Assembly: GCA_002469605.1 (NCBI GenBank)
Contig: DKMV01000071.1
Coordinates: 1-14,894 of the forward strand
Source: Leclercia sp. UBA7405
Lineage (GTDB): Bacteria; Pseudomonadota; Gammaproteobacteria; Enterobacterales; Enterobacteriaceae
Length of the DNA: 14,894 nt
Reading direction: 5' to 3'
In this document: positions 1-9,989 of the stretch, in pieces
How the letters are laid out: the number at the start of each line of letters is the position of its first letter
Numbering within the stretch: the first letter of the stretch is position 1
Notes under the pieces: generated by a model
The model's input: the letters and a program-made list of their open reading frames with translations, nothing else
Database searches by the model: none
Told to the model about the DNA's origin: nothing
Position numbers and translations under genes: made by a program

Positions 1-2
1 GT

Positions 3-1334
<1,332 letters not shown>

Positions 1335-1358
1335 GGCTAATCCTCCGCCAGTGCTGTT

Positions 1359-1387
1359 AAAAAGGTCCGCTTGTCGGACCTTTTTTA
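1359..1387 (+). terminator. Rho-independent terminator after fabF
   Basis: An 11-bp stem (AAAAAGGTCCG at 1359-1369, CGGACCTTTTT at 1375-1385) with a five-base loop runs straight into a T tract. It begins 24 bases after the fabF stop and ends about 70 bases before pabC, separating fabF from the pabC cluster. I see no convincing promoter hexamer pair in 1388-1456, so the pabC cluster may depend partly on readthrough. Confidence 0.92.
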
Positions 1388-1456
1388 TTCATCTTTCTCC
1401 GCTTGTCTCTGTCACCTCGTCCTGCCAGACTTAACCTCCACGCATAAGGAGCCACC

Positions 1457-2266
1457 ATGTTCTTAATCAATGGCATAGCGCAGGAGAGTCTGCCCGCGAA
1501 CGACAGGGCAATTCAGTTTGGCGATGGATGTTTTACCACGGCGCGCATTATCGCAGGCGAAGTCTGTATGCTGGCGGCGCACTTGCAGCGTCTTCAGGAG
1601 GCCTGTGCGAAGCTCTTCATCCCTTTTACACAGTGGTCTGAACTGAAGGCTGAAATGGCAGCCCAGGCGAAAGGGGTTGCCCGCGGCGTGCTGAAGACAA
1701 TCATTACCCGCGGCAGCGGCGGCCGGGGATATAGCGCTTCAGGCTGTATGCAGCCTACCCGCATTCTCAGCCTGTCGGCTTACCCCAGACATTACGATCG
1801 CTGGCGTGAAGAGGGCATTAGCCTGACCTTAAGCCCGGTACGGCTGGGCAGAAACCCGATGCTTGCCGGCATCAAGCACCTGAATCGCCTTGAGCAGGTG
1901 TTGATCCGCACGCATCTTGACCAGACGGGCGGCGATGAGGCGCTGGTTCTTGACAGTGAAGGGCTGATTACGGAATGCTGTGCGGCTAATTTGTTCTGGC
2001 GACGTGGGGGAGAGGTCTTTACCCCTCGTCTTGACAAGGCGGGTGTGAACGGCCTGATGCGCCAGTTTTGCCTTGCGCAGCTGGCAAACTCTGACTTTCG
2101 TGTTGTCGACGTAGATGCCCCTGAAACCGCGCTGCATGACGCCGACGAAGTTATCGTCTGTAACGCGCTGATGCCGGTGGTGCCGGTTCGGCAATATGGC
2201 GAGCTCTGCTGGGCATCGCGCGATCTATACCAATTTTTAGCCCCACTCTGTGAGCAAAACAGATAA
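1457..2266 (+). CDS. pabC: Aminodeoxychorismate lyase
   Basis: PabC is a PLP-dependent (fold type IV) lyase. It splits 4-amino-4-deoxychorismate into p-aminobenzoate and pyruvate, the last step supplying pABA for folate synthesis. The 269 residues match the usual length. The PLP-binding lysine is Lys140 in the [13 protein letters not shown] motif, preceded by a [12 protein letters not shown] substrate-loop region (residues 17-28). Family-typical features follow: the TE-x-x-x-ANLFW segment (172-181) and the KAGVNGLMR segment (194-202). The start is ATG at 1457 with a strong AAGGAG at 1446-1451. The stop lies 2 bases before the mltG ATG, so the two are likely cotranscribed and translationally coupled. 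Branched-chain aminotransferase relatives share this fold, but the close match to enteric PabC and the position after fabF make this call firm. Confidence 0.96.
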   Translation: MFLINGIAQESLPANDRAIQFGDGCFTTARIIAGEVCMLAAHLQRLQEACAKLFIPFTQWSELKAEMAAQAKGVARGVLKTIITRGSGGRGYSASGCMQPTRILSLSAYPRHYDRWREEGISLTLSPVRLGRNPMLAGIKHLNRLEQVLIRTHLDQTGGDEALVLDSEGLITECCAANLFWRRGGEVFTPRLDKAGVNGLMRQFCLAQLANSDFRVVDVDAPETALHDADEVIVCNALMPVVPVRQYGELCWASRDLYQFLAPLCEQNR

Positions 2267-2268
2267 TC

Positions 2269-3291
2269 ATGAAGAAAATGTTGCGTTTTATTCTCCTCAT
2301 CATCGTTGTGCTGGGCATTGCCGCCGGGGTGGGGATGTGGAAGGTTCGCCAGCTGGCGAACAGTACCATTCTTATCAAAGAAGAGACTATCTTCAGCCTG
2401 AAAGCGGGCACCGGACGCCTGGCGCTGGGCGAGCAGCTCTACGCTGAAAAGGTGATCAATCGTCCGCGCGTCTTCCAGTGGCTACTGCGGGTAGAGCCGG
2501 ATCTTGCCAACTTCAAAGCCGGTACTTATCGCCTGACGCCGGGAATGACGGTGCGTGAGATGCTCCGCCTGCTTGAGAGCGGTAAAGAGGCGCAGTTCCC
2601 CCTGCGTTTAGTGGAGGGCATGCGTCTGAGCGACTACCTGAAGCAGCTCCGCGACGCTCCCTGGATCAAGCACACCCTGAAAGACGACAGTTATGCCACG
2701 GTGGCAGAGGCGCTAAAATTCGACAACCCGCAGTGGGTGGAGGGCTGGTTCTGGCCGGACACCTGGATGTATACCGCAGGTACAACCGATATCGCCCTGC
2801 TGCAGCGCGCCCACAAAAAGATGGTGACCGCCGTAGACAAAGCCTGGGAAGGGCGCGCGGAGGGGCTGCCTTATAAAGATAAAAACCAGTTCGTTACCAT
2901 GGCCTCGATCATCGAAAAAGAGACGGCGGTAGCCAGCGAGCGCGATCGCGTTGCCTCGGTATTTATCAACCGCCTGCGCATTGGTATGCGTTTGCAGACC
3001 GATCCCACTGTTATCTACGGCATGGGGGCAAATTACACCGGTAAAATATCGCGTAAAGACCTGGAAACCCCAACCGATTATAATACCTACGTCATTAGCG
3101 GCTTACCGCCGGGACCTATCGCCACGCCAGGCCAGGCGTCGCTGAATGCCGCCGCACACCCGGCGAAAACGCCTTACCTCTATTTCGTTGCCGACGGTAA
3201 AGGCGGCCACACCTTTAATACAAATCTTGCCGCACATAACCGTTCGGTTCAGGATTATCTTAAGGCACTTAAGGAAAAAAATGCGCAGTAA
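2269..3291 (+). CDS. mltG: Endolytic murein transglycosylase MltG (YceG family)
   Basis: MltG is an inner-membrane lytic transglycosylase that cuts within nascent glycan strands and acts as a likely terminator of peptidoglycan polymerisation. The 340-residue protein has one N-terminal membrane anchor (about residues 5-23, a run of L/I/V/G after MKKMLR) and a periplasmic body. A LysM-like region lies around residues 45-105. The catalytic YceG domain contains Glu218 in the IIEKETA motif, followed by [10 protein letters not shown] (227-236), QTDPTVIYG (243-251) and the YNTY-x(2)-GLPPGPI segment (271-284). Glu218 matches the catalytic position described in E. coli. The ATG at 2269 is 2 bases after the pabC stop and has no strong ribosome binding site, which suggests coupling. 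The 3' end overlaps tmk by 11 bases. Confidence 0.97.
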   Translation: MKKMLRFILLIIVVLGIAAGVGMWKVRQLANSTILIKEETIFSLKAGTGRLALGEQLYAEKVINRPRVFQWLLRVEPDLANFKAGTYRLTPGMTVREMLRLLESGKEAQFPLRLVEGMRLSDYLKQLRDAPWIKHTLKDDSYATVAEALKFDNPQWVEGWFWPDTWMYTAGTTDIALLQRAHKKMVTAVDKAWEGRAEGLPYKDKNQFVTMASIIEKETAVASERDRVASVFINRLRIGMRLQTDPTVIYGMGANYTGKISRKDLETPTDYNTYVISGLPPGPIATPGQASLNAAAHPAKTPYLYFVADGKGGHTFNTNLAAHNRSVQDYLKALKEKNAQ

Positions 3292-3922
3292 TTACATCGT
3301 CATCGAGGGGCTGGAAGGCGCCGGAAAGACAACCGCACGCGACACGGTAGTAGAAACCCTTAACGCATGCGGCATTGAAGAGATTGTCTTCACCCGTGAA
3401 CCGGGCGGCACCCAGCTGGCTGAAAAGCTCAGAAGCCTGGTGCTGGACATCAAATCGGTCGGCGATGAGGTGATTACCGACAAGGCCGAAGTGCTGATGT
3501 TCTACGCCGCGCGCGTGCAGCTGGTGGATACGGTGATTAAACCGGCGCTGGCCCGCGGCTGCTGGGTTATTGGCGACAGGCACGATCTCTCGACCCAGGC
3601 CTACCAGGGCGGCGGCCGCGGAATCGACCAACAGATGCTCGCTACCCTGCGCGATGCCGTGCTGGGGGATTTCCGCCCGGACCTGACCCTCTATCTGGAT
3701 GTGACGCCAGAAGTAGGCCTGAAGCGCGCCCGCGCTCGTGGCGAACTCGATCGCATCGAGCAGGAGTCGCTGGATTTCTTTAACCGCACCCGCGCGCGCT
3801 ACCTTGAGCTGGCCGCCCAGGATGCCTCTGTCCGCACCATCGATGCCACGCAGACCCTTGAAGAGGTGAAGCACGCCATCCGCGAAACGGTAACGGGCTG
3901 GCTGAGAGAACAACGGACATGA
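3281..3922 (+). CDS. tmk: Thymidylate kinase
   Basis: Tmk phosphorylates dTMP to dTDP using ATP, an essential step in dTTP synthesis. The chosen ATG at 3281 gives 213 residues, the same as the E. coli enzyme, and is preceded by TAAGGA at 3270-3275. A longer in-frame reading from 3146 would lie inside mltG and is rejected. The P-loop is GLEGAGKTT (residues 10-18). The DRH motif is at 99-101, followed by [11 protein letters not shown] (104-114). The arginine-rich [13 protein letters not shown] (151-160) marks the type II bacterial enzyme, in which the LID rather than the P-loop supplies catalytic arginines. The gene starts 11 bases before the mltG stop and ends in an ATGA overlap with holB. That places dTTP synthesis and a clamp-loader subunit in one translationally coupled unit. 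Confidence 0.98.
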   Translation: MRSNYIVIEGLEGAGKTTARDTVVETLNACGIEEIVFTREPGGTQLAEKLRSLVLDIKSVGDEVITDKAEVLMFYAARVQLVDTVIKPALARGCWVIGDRHDLSTQAYQGGGRGIDQQMLATLRDAVLGDFRPDLTLYLDVTPEVGLKRARARGELDRIEQESLDFFNRTRARYLELAAQDASVRTIDATQTLEEVKHAIRETVTGWLREQRT

Positions 3923-4923
3923 AATGGTATCCATGGCTGCGCCCACACTTTGAACAGCTGGTCAGCAGCTATCTGGCAGGGCGGGGGCATCATGCGTTAC
4001 TCATCCAGGCGCAACCCGGTATGGGCGACGATGCGCTGATTTACGCCATCAGCCGGCTGCTGATGTGCCAGCAGCCGCAGGGCATGAAAAGCTGTGGACA
4101 GTGCCGCAGCTGCCAGCTGATGCAGGCGGAAACCCACCCGGATTACTACAGCCTCGAGCCGGAAAAAGGCAAATCGACGCTGGGCATCGACGCGGTTCGC
4201 GCCGTGAGCGAGAAACTCTACGAGCACGCGCGTCTGGGCGGCGCTAAAGTGGTGTGGGTGAAAGATGCCGCGCAGCTTACCGAGGCCGCCGCCAATGCGC
4301 TGTTAAAAACGCTGGAAGAGCCGCCGGAAAATACCTGGTTCCTGCTCTCCTGTCGCGAACCAGGGCGGCTGCTGGCCACCCTGCGCAGCCGCTGTCGGTT
4401 ATACCACCTTGATGCGCCCCAGGAGAGCTGGGCGATGAACTGGCTACAGCGCGAGGTGACAGCGTCACAAGATGCGGCGCTGACCGCGTTGCGCTTGTGC
4501 GGTGGCGCACCAGCCGCGGCGCTGGCGCTATTACAGCCTGATGTGTGGTCACAGCGGGAACAGCTCTGCCAGGCCGTCGGCAACGCCACAGAAAGCCGCG
4601 ACTGGTTAAGCCTGCTGACTATGCTTAATCATGAGCAGGTTATCAACCGCCTGCACTGGCTGGCGTCGCTGCTGCTGGATGTGCTGAAAATACAGCAGGG
4701 GGCGACTCTGGTGAGCAACCTTGATGCCTGGCAGCTGGTCAATCTGCTGGCGCAGCGCCACTCGGGGGCCATGTTACGCGCCATGATCCACGACGTGTTC
4801 CTCTGTCGCGAACAGCTGGTGAGCGTTACCGGGCTTAATCGCGAGCTTGTACTGACCGATCTTTTACTCAATATCGAGCATTACCTGCAACCGGGCGCAA
4901 TGTTGCCCGACACCCATCTCTGA
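3919..4923 (+). CDS. holB: DNA polymerase III delta-prime subunit
   Basis: HolB is the delta-prime subunit of the clamp loader (gamma/tau complex) that opens and loads the beta sliding clamp at primer ends. The 334 residues match the E. coli length. An AAA+ fold is visible, but the Walker A position is degenerate (PGMGDDA at 33-39, no lysine). This is expected, as delta-prime does not hydrolyse ATP. Cys50, Cys59, Cys62 and Cys65 form the zinc module. The SRC motif at 157-159 carries Arg158, the arginine finger acting on the neighbouring subunit's ATP site. [10 protein letters not shown] (127-136) is strongly conserved, and the C-terminal collar helices (about 210-334) are much more divergent. 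The ATG overlaps the tmk stop (ATGA at 3919-3922), indicating coupling. Confidence 0.97.
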   Translation: MKWYPWLRPHFEQLVSSYLAGRGHHALLIQAQPGMGDDALIYAISRLLMCQQPQGMKSCGQCRSCQLMQAETHPDYYSLEPEKGKSTLGIDAVRAVSEKLYEHARLGGAKVVWVKDAAQLTEAAANALLKTLEEPPENTWFLLSCREPGRLLATLRSRCRLYHLDAPQESWAMNWLQREVTASQDAALTALRLCGGAPAAALALLQPDVWSQREQLCQAVGNATESRDWLSLLTMLNHEQVINRLHWLASLLLDVLKIQQGATLVSNLDAWQLVNLLAQRHSGAMLRAMIHDVFLCREQLVSVTGLNRELVLTDLLLNIEHYLQPGAMLPDTHL

Positions 4924-4933
4924 GAGAGACATT

Positions 4934-5728
4934 ATGTTTTTAGTCGACTCACACTGCCATCTCGATGGCCTGGATTATCAATCTCTGCATAAAGACGTGG
5001 ATGACGTGCTGACCAAAGCCGCCGCCCGCGACGTAAAATTCTGCCTGGCGGTCGCCACCACGCTGCCGGGTTACCGCAGCATGCGCGAGCTGGTGGGCGA
5101 GCGCGATAACGTGGTCTTCTCCTGCGGCGTACATCCCCTGAACCAGGATGAAGCTTACGATGTAGAAGATCTGCGCCGTCTGGCGGCAGAAGAGGGGGTG
5201 GTAGCCATGGGCGAAACCGGGCTGGACTATTTTTATACCCCCGAAACCAAAGCCCGCCAGCAGAGCTCCTTCCGTGACCATATCCGCATCGGACGCGAGC
5301 TGAACAAGCCAGTGATCGTCCATACGCGTGATGCCCGCGCTGACACCCTGGCGATCCTGCAGGAAGAAAAGGTGACGGATTGCGGAGGCGTACTACACTG
5401 TTTCACTGAAGACAGAGAAACGGCAGGTAAACTGCTGGATATGGGGTTTTATATCTCGTTTTCCGGGATCGTCACCTTCCGTAATGCTGAACAGCTGCGG
5501 GATGCGGCGCGTTACATTCCGCTGGATCGCCTGCTGGTGGAGACCGATTCTCCGTATCTGGCGCCGGTTCCACATCGCGGTAAAGAGAATCAGCCGGCCA
5601 TGACCCGTGATGTGGCCGAATACATGGCCGTTTTAAAAGGCGTCGAGGTTGAAGAACTGGCACGCATTACCACGGATAACTTTGCCAGCCTGTTCCATAT
5701 TGACCCCTCCCGCCTGCAATCCGCCTGA
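4934..5728 (+). CDS. ycfH: TatD-family metal-dependent hydrolase (YcfH)
   Basis: This is a TatD-type TIM-barrel metallohydrolase, 264 residues, closely resembling E. coli YcfH. Relatives such as TatD have Mg-dependent 3'-5' exonuclease activity, but the exact substrate of YcfH is not something the sequence shows. Metal ligands are intact: HCH at 7-9, Glu94 in GETGLDYFY, His130 in VIVHTRDA, His155 in LHCFT and Asp205 in ETDSPYLAP. The ATG at 4934 lies 10 bases after the holB stop, with GAGAGA at 4922-4927 as a modest ribosome binding site. It is the last gene of the pabC cluster. No strong terminator follows, only a T run (5737-5743) and a short GC-rich inverted repeat further on. Confidence 0.94.
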   Translation: MFLVDSHCHLDGLDYQSLHKDVDDVLTKAAARDVKFCLAVATTLPGYRSMRELVGERDNVVFSCGVHPLNQDEAYDVEDLRRLAAEEGVVAMGETGLDYFYTPETKARQQSSFRDHIRIGRELNKPVIVHTRDARADTLAILQEEKVTDCGGVLHCFTEDRETAGKLLDMGFYISFSGIVTFRNAEQLRDAARYIPLDRLLVETDSPYLAPVPHRGKENQPAMTRDVAEYMAVLKGVEVEELARITTDNFASLFHIDPSRLQSA

Positions 5729-5780
5729 TCTGACAGTTTTTTTAAGGCTCGTAATTAATAGCTAAAGCGAGTAAAGTTCT

Positions 5781-5798
5781 CCGCCCTGTAAGGGGCGG
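5781..5798. repeat. Short GC-rich inverted repeat between ycfH and ptsG
   Basis: CCGCCC (5781-5786) pairs with GGGCGG (5793-5798) around a six-base loop. It lies 52 bases after the ycfH stop and about 75 bases upstream of the ptsG CRP-like site. There is no proper T run directly after it, so it is at best a weak terminator for the upstream cluster. Confidence 0.4.
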
Positions 5799-5870
5799 TA
5801 ACAACGTTTTCTGTAACATTCTGAAATTGATTTTGTAAATTACTGCAAGTTTTTGGAATGGCTTAAGCCG

Positions 5871-5922
5871 AAACGTGATAGCCGTCAAACAAAGGCGCGG
5901 AGATTTATTTTACTCTGTGTAA
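5871..5922 (+). promoter_or_regulatory. ptsG promoter with CRP-like site
   Basis: The half sites CGTGA (5874-5878) and TCAAA (5885-5889) with a 6-base spacer resemble the CRP consensus TGTGA-N6-TCACA. The site is centred at 5881.5. A -10-like TACTCT lies at 5911-5916, which puts the start of transcription near 5922, about 40.5 bases after the CRP site centre. That is class II geometry, as reported for E. coli ptsG P1. There is no good -35, as expected for a CRP-dependent promoter. The leader would be about 104 bases. The call rests on the hexamers and the recalled E. coli architecture. Confidence 0.72.
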
Positions 5923-5929
5923 TAAATAA
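5904..5929 (+). promoter_or_regulatory. Mlc-like operator of ptsG
   Basis: An AT-rich imperfect inverted repeat, with TTTATTTTA on the left and TAATAAATA on the right, spans the -10 and transcription start of the ptsG promoter. Mlc (DgsA) represses ptsG in E. coli from a site in this position until it is titrated by unphosphorylated EIICB-Glc. Sequence and placement agree with that site, but binding is inferred. Confidence 0.65.
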
Positions 5930-6003
5930 AGGGCGCTTAGATGTCCTGTCCACGGCGCGGTTCTCCCCCCGGGCCAATGCGTGAAAACGTAAAAAAAGCA
6001 CAA

Positions 6004-6025
6004 ATACTCAGGAGCACTCTCAATT
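6004..6025 (+). promoter_or_regulatory. SgrS-pairing region and ribosome binding site of ptsG
   Basis: The 22 bases before the ptsG ATG contain ATACTCAGGAGCAC (6004-6017) followed by TCTCAATT (6018-6025). From memory this is the same as the region of E. coli ptsG mRNA that pairs with the small RNA SgrS during glucose-phosphate stress. It covers the AGGAG ribosome binding site (6010-6014). Its near-unchanged state, while the leader further upstream differs from E. coli, supports conserved SgrS/Hfq control. SgrS itself is not in the window. Confidence 0.7.
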
Positions 6026-7459
6026 ATGTTTAAGAATGCATTTGCTAACCTGCAGAAGGTCGGTAAATCGCTGATGCTGCCGGTATCCGTACTGCCTATC
6101 GCAGGTATCCTGCTGGGCGTCGGTTCTGCTAACTTCAGCTGGCTACCAGCCGTTGTCTCTCATGTGATGGCAGAAGCGGGCGGGTCTGTTTTTGCAAACA
6201 TGCCGCTGATCTTCGCTATCGGTGTTGCGCTTGGCTTCACCAATAACGACGGTGTATCTGCGCTGGCCGCCGTAGTGGCCTATGGCATCATGGTGAAAAC
6301 CATGGCCGTGGTTGCGCCTCTGGTACTGCATTTACCTGCAGAAGAAATTGCCGCTAAACACCTGGCGGATACCGGTGTGCTGGGCGGTATTATCTCTGGT
6401 GCGATTGCGGCGTATATGTTTAACCGCTTCTATCGTATCAAGCTGCCTGAGTATCTGGGCTTCTTTGCTGGTAAGCGTTTCGTGCCGATCATCTCTGGTC
6501 TGGCAGCGATCTTTACCGGTGTGATCCTCTCCTTCATCTGGCCGCCGATTGGTTCCGCTATCCAGACCTTCTCTCAGTGGGCTGCATACCAGAACCCGGT
6601 CGTGGCGTTCGGTATCTATGGCTTCATCGAGCGCTGCCTGGTGCCGTTCGGTCTGCACCACATCTGGAACGTTCCATTCCAGATGCAGATTGGTGAATAC
6701 ACCAACGCAGCAGGCCAGGTATTCCACGGTGATATCCCGCGCTACATGGCAGGTGACCCGACCGCAGGTAAACTGTCCGGCGGCTTCCTGTTCAAAATGT
6801 ACGGTCTGCCGGCTGCTGCGATTGCTATCTGGCACTCTGCTAAACCAGAGAACCGTGCCAAAGTGGGCGGTATCATGATCTCCGCTGCGCTGACCTCGTT
6901 CCTGACCGGTATCACCGAGCCGATCGAGTTCTCCTTCATGTTCGTGGCGCCGATCCTGTACATCATCCACGCGGTTCTGGCAGGTCTGGCATTCCCAATC
7001 TGTATCCTGCTGGGTATGCGTGACGGTACCTCCTTCTCGCACGGTCTGATCGACTTTATCGTTCTGTCCGGTAACAGCAGCAAGCTGTGGCTGTTCCCGA
7101 TTGTGGGTATCTGCTACGCGCTGGTGTACTACACCGTCTTCCGTGTGCTGATCAAAGCGCTGGACCTGAAAACACCGGGTCGTGAAGATTCTACCGAAGA
7201 CAGCAAAGCGGGCGTTACCAGCGAGATGGCTCCGGCTCTGGTTGCTGCATTCGGCGGTAAAGAGAACATCACTAACCTTGACGCATGTATCACTCGTCTG
7301 CGTGTGAGCGTTGCCGATGTGGCGAAAGTAGACCAGCCGGGTCTGAAAAAACTGGGCGCAGCGGGCGTAGTTGTTGCGGGTTCCGGTGTACAGGCAATCT
7401 TCGGGACTAAATCCGATAACCTGAAAACCGAAATGGATGAGTACATCCGCAATAGCTAA
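6026..7459 (+). CDS. ptsG: PTS glucose-specific EIICB component
   Basis: PtsG imports glucose and phosphorylates it to glucose-6-phosphate, taking phosphate from EIIA-Glc. The 477 residues match the E. coli length. The membrane IIC domain (about 1-380) has multiple hydrophobic segments. It carries the conserved GITEPIEF segment (295-302), with Glu298 in the substrate site, and HHIWNVPF (211-218). The linker LKTPGRED (381-388) is intact. The cytoplasmic IIB domain (about 400-477) has the phosphorylated Cys421 in [13 protein letters not shown]. The start is ATG at 6026 behind AGGAG. The gene stands alone as one transcription unit with its own promoter region and terminator. CRP, Mlc and SgrS-type control signals are visible upstream. 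Maltose/glucoside EIICB paralogs exist, but the leader, linker and location fit PtsG specifically. Confidence 0.98.
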   Translation: MFKNAFANLQKVGKSLMLPVSVLPIAGILLGVGSANFSWLPAVVSHVMAEAGGSVFANMPLIFAIGVALGFTNNDGVSALAAVVAYGIMVKTMAVVAPLVLHLPAEEIAAKHLADTGVLGGIISGAIAAYMFNRFYRIKLPEYLGFFAGKRFVPIISGLAAIFTGVILSFIWPPIGSAIQTFSQWAAYQNPVVAFGIYGFIERCLVPFGLHHIWNVPFQMQIGEYTNAAGQVFHGDIPRYMAGDPTAGKLSGGFLFKMYGLPAAAIAIWHSAKPENRAKVGGIMISAALTSFLTGITEPIEFSFMFVAPILYIIHAVLAGLAFPICILLGMRDGTSFSHGLIDFIVLSGNSSKLWLFPIVGICYALVYYTVFRVLIKALDLKTPGREDSTEDSKAGVTSEMAPALVAAFGGKENITNLDACITRLRVSVADVAKVDQPGLKKLGAAGVVVAGSGVQAIFGTKSDNLKTEMDEYIRNS

Positions 7460-7478
7460 GCTGTGACCTGGGGAGACT

Positions 7479-7504
7479 AAGGCAGCCGAATGGCTGCCTT
7501 TTTT
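7479..7504 (+). terminator. Rho-independent terminator of ptsG
   Basis: A 9-bp stem (AAGGCAGCC at 7479-7487, GGCTGCCTT at 7492-7500) with a GAAT loop is followed by T residues to 7504. It lies 19 bases past the ptsG stop. Confidence 0.93.
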
Positions 7505-7522
7505 ACACCCGTAATAAGCCAT

Positions 7523-7550
7523 AAAAAAAGGGAGCCAGCTGGCTCCCTTT
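7523..7550 (-). terminator. Rho-independent terminator of fhuE
   Basis: A perfect 24-bp palindrome (halves AAAGGGAGCCAG at 7527-7538 and CTGGCTCCCTTT at 7539-7550) lies 15 bases past the fhuE stop. On the minus strand it is followed by a run of seven T (plus-strand A run 7523-7529, partly inside the stem). On the plus strand only TTT follows, so it mainly serves fhuE. It sits 18 bases from the ptsG terminator, insulating the two converging genes. Confidence 0.9.
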
Positions 7551-7565
7551 GTCGATGATGATAAC

Positions 7566-9752
7566 TTAGAACTTGTAGCTGGCGGTCACGCTCACGTTGC
7601 GCGGTTCGCCATAAACCAGCGAGCCCTGCACGTTGGTGTCATAGGTCTTATCGAACAGGTTGTTCAGGTTGCCCTGCACGGAGAAGTTCGGCGTGAACTC
7701 GTAGCGGGTGAAGAGATCGACCAGCGCATAGCTACCCTGTTTCGCACGCCATGTGCCATACGGAGTGGCGACGTCGCTATAGACGCTGTTCTGCCAGTTT
7801 ACGCCGCCGCCAACGGTCAGTGCAGGCAGTACCGGCAGGCGATAGCTGGTGAAGAGTTTCGCCGTGGTGCGCGGCAGGTTCGGGTTAACCGCATTGCCTT
7901 CGTTATCTTCCGCCACATAGCGGGTAGCGCCGAAGGTCATCTGCCAGTTGTCGGTCAGCGCGCCGTTGATTTCGAATTCCACGCCTTTGCTGACGGTACC
8001 GTCTGTCGCTTTGTAGGCGGTGTCGGTCGAGCCCTGGATAGGCACGCCGGTGGTCTGGCCCAGATTGTCCTGCTCAATACGGAAGATGGCGAGGGTGGTG
8101 GTCAGGCGGCTGTTCATCCAGTCGGATTTCAGGCCCACCTCGTAGTTATTACCGGTGATAGGCGCAAGGTATCTGCCGGAGCTGTCGCGCACGTTCTGCG
8201 GCTGGAAGATAGAGGTATAGCTGGCGTAAGCGGACCAGTTATCGTCGATGTCGTACACCAGGCCGGCGTATGGCGTGGTGTGGTTCTTCTCCATACCGTA
8301 GGTCAGGGTATCGACCTTCCAGTTGGTATAACGGGCGCCGAGGATCAGGTGCAGTGGGTCGGCCAGCGAGATACGGGTCGCCGCATAGAGCGATTTCATA
8401 TCCGTGGTGTCATCCTGCGCCAGCGACTGGGATCCCCAGTTGGTTTCCGGGAAGTGGCCGTTATAGTCATAGAAACTGCCGAACTCGTCCGGGAAGACGT
8501 TGGCCCAGGAGTTGGTGTAACGGTTGGTCTGACGGCTATAGCTTCCGCCAACCATCACCGTATGCTGACGGCCAAAGAGCTCGTAACCGCCGTCGGCAAA
8601 GAGATCCAGCGCATCGACTTTACGTTTGCCGCTGTTCCAGCCGGTGCCGCCGATGTAGGCAAAGTCCGGGCCATAATTGACGTATGGGCCTGACAGCATG
8701 CCGGTGTTCTTATCGACATACGCATCAAGGTACATCGCTTTACTGTCGAATTTGGCTTCGGTATGGGTGGCGTTCAGCGTGGCCTGCCAGTTTTCGGCGA
8801 AGCGCTGCTTCAGCGTGAAGAAGACTTTGTTGAACTCTTTATCGTTATAGGCCCAGTCCGGCGCGGTGCTGTGCGAACGGTCATAATGTCTTACGCTGCC
8901 GTCGGTGTTCCAGCGCGGCAGGCCGCCCCAGGTCTGGTTATTCACATCGATACGCTGATATTCATAGCCGGCGGAGAGGGCTGTGCTGGTGCCCAGATCG
9001 GCATCAATAATGCCTGAGAAGAAGGTTTTCTTCTGGTTGTAATTGTCGAGCCAGGAGTCGTTATCCTGATAACCCGCCACCACGCGGCCGCGCAGATTGC
9101 CGTCTTCGGTCAGCGGGCTTTGCAGATCCATCACATAGCGCTGTTTATTCCAGCTACCGTACTCGGCGGAGAGATCGCCTTTAAATTCGCGGCTGGTGGC
9201 GTGCTTACGCACCATGTTGATGGCCGCAGAGGGGTTGCCGGTGCCGGTCATCAGGCCGGTCGCGCCGCGTACCACTTCCACACGCTCATAAAGGGCGGTA
9301 TCAGAGAGGGCATCGCCCAGGTTCCAGCGGGACTCGAAATAGGTCGGAATGCCGTCAACCATGTAGTTATCGATTTCGAAACCGCGGGAATAATAGCTGC
9401 TGCGATCGGAGTCAGCGGTGCTCTTGCTGATACCCATCGTACTGTCCATCACGTCACCCAGGGTCTGGAGCTGCTGATCTTCCATCCGCTGCTGGCTGAC
9501 AATAGTAACGGACTGGGGAATATCGCGCTGAACCATCTGCATTTTGGTGCCAACGGAGGTCGTTTTGACGCTGTAATCCTGCTCTTCGTCTGACGGCGCA
9601 CCCGACTGAGAAGAGCCATCAACGATAACGGTATCTTCTGCGGCGGCGAAACTTACGGTCGGCATCAATGCCATCGCAATACAGGCTGCCAGCAACGACG
9701 GCGTTGCAGGAGACTGGCGTTGCTCGTCCCTGGAGTGATGAATGAAAGACAT
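7566..9752 (-). CDS. fhuE: TonB-dependent receptor for ferric coprogen/rhodotorulic acid
   Basis: FhuE is an outer-membrane receptor that takes up fungal hydroxamate siderophores (coprogen, rhodotorulic acid, ferrioxamine B) using TonB-ExbBD energy. I place the start at ATG 9752, giving 728 residues. AAAGGG at plus 9760-9765 is ideally spaced from it, and the N-terminal length then equals that of E. coli. A TTG two codons upstream (9758) is only one base from the ribosome binding site. A signal peptide has its hydrophobic core at about residues 19-33 and likely cleavage after VSFA (about 36). DTVIVDG (40-46) is the TonB box. The plug domain (about 70-180) contains RDIPQSVTIVSQQRM and VRGATGLMTGTGNPSAAINMVRK, and the beta-barrel ends in the outer-membrane-type terminal Phe. 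Full length, no frameshift. Control by Fur is expected, and candidate operators are listed separately. Confidence 0.96.
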   Translation of the reverse strand: MSFIHHSRDEQRQSPATPSLLAACIAMALMPTVSFAAAEDTVIVDGSSQSGAPSDEEQDYSVKTTSVGTKMQMVQRDIPQSVTIVSQQRMEDQQLQTLGDVMDSTMGISKSTADSDRSSYYSRGFEIDNYMVDGIPTYFESRWNLGDALSDTALYERVEVVRGATGLMTGTGNPSAAINMVRKHATSREFKGDLSAEYGSWNKQRYVMDLQSPLTEDGNLRGRVVAGYQDNDSWLDNYNQKKTFFSGIIDADLGTSTALSAGYEYQRIDVNNQTWGGLPRWNTDGSVRHYDRSHSTAPDWAYNDKEFNKVFFTLKQRFAENWQATLNATHTEAKFDSKAMYLDAYVDKNTGMLSGPYVNYGPDFAYIGGTGWNSGKRKVDALDLFADGGYELFGRQHTVMVGGSYSRQTNRYTNSWANVFPDEFGSFYDYNGHFPETNWGSQSLAQDDTTDMKSLYAATRISLADPLHLILGARYTNWKVDTLTYGMEKNHTTPYAGLVYDIDDNWSAYASYTSIFQPQNVRDSSGRYLAPITGNNYEVGLKSDWMNSRLTTTLAIFRIEQDNLGQTTGVPIQGSTDTAYKATDGTVSKGVEFEINGALTDNWQMTFGATRYVAEDNEGNAVNPNLPRTTAKLFTSYRLPVLPALTVGGGVNWQNSVYSDVATPYGTWRAKQGSYALVDLFTRYEFTPNFSVQGNLNNLFDKTYDTNVQGSLVYGEPRNVSVTASYKF

Positions 9753-9756
9753 TATC
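9738..9756 (-). promoter_or_regulatory. Fur-box-like sequence across the fhuE start codon
   Basis: Read on the minus strand, GATAATG followed five bases later by CATT matches the 19-base Fur consensus (GATAATGATAATCATTATC) at 12 positions by my count, including the complete left hexamer. It covers the ATG at 9752. A site this far inside the transcript is unusual, so this may be chance. A Fur matrix score would be decisive. Confidence 0.35.
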
Positions 9757-9847
9757 AAACCCTTTCTGAGTGAATAGTGAATTGTTAGCCCCAGTCCCGA
9801 TACCGGTCTGAGGTCTTTTCTATGTTAAAAATGCGCATGGAAATGCA

Positions 9848-9883
9848 AATGCGAAATATACGCATTAGGGTTCGCGCTGTAAA
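9848..9883 (-). promoter_or_regulatory. Candidate fhuE promoter with overlapping palindrome
   Basis: On the minus strand, TTTACA (plus 9878-9883) and TATATT (plus 9855-9860) are separated by exactly 17 bases. Each matches the sigma-70 consensus at five of six positions. Transcription would start near 9848, giving a leader of about 95 bases. The -10 sits inside an inverted repeat, AATGCG-N7-CGCATT (9848-9866), and AAATGC is repeated at 9841-9846 and 9847-9852. The palindrome could be an operator, but it matches the Fur consensus poorly (about 8 of 19). Confidence 0.6.
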
Positions 9884-9989
9884 CAGATGTAACTACTGAA
9901 TTGAAATTATGTTTTAGCCGCTAAAAGGGGACGTCTGGTCACTCTGTAACCAGCCGGAACAGGTAAAGGAAAGAAATAAAGGGATAAGG

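Noticed and set aside
3146..3280. N-terminal extension of tmk
   Set aside because: It would overlap mltG by 146 bases and add 45 residues absent from the family; ATG 3281 has a good ribosome binding site and gives the standard 213 residues.
6332..7522. 396-codon open frame on the minus strand opposite ptsG
   Set aside because: It lies entirely antisense to the highly conserved ptsG, its translation is rich in His/Arg/Gln/Asp with no recognisable domain, and it runs through the ptsG terminator. It is a by-product of ptsG codon bias.
9120..9593. 157-codon plus-strand frame inside fhuE
   Set aside because: Opposite the conserved plug-domain coding region of fhuE, with a low-complexity His/Gly/Ala-rich translation; other plus-strand frames at 8270-8693 are likewise shadows.
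9753..9758. TTG start for a two-residue longer FhuE
   Set aside because: The ribosome binding site would be one base from the TTG but is ideally placed for ATG 9752.
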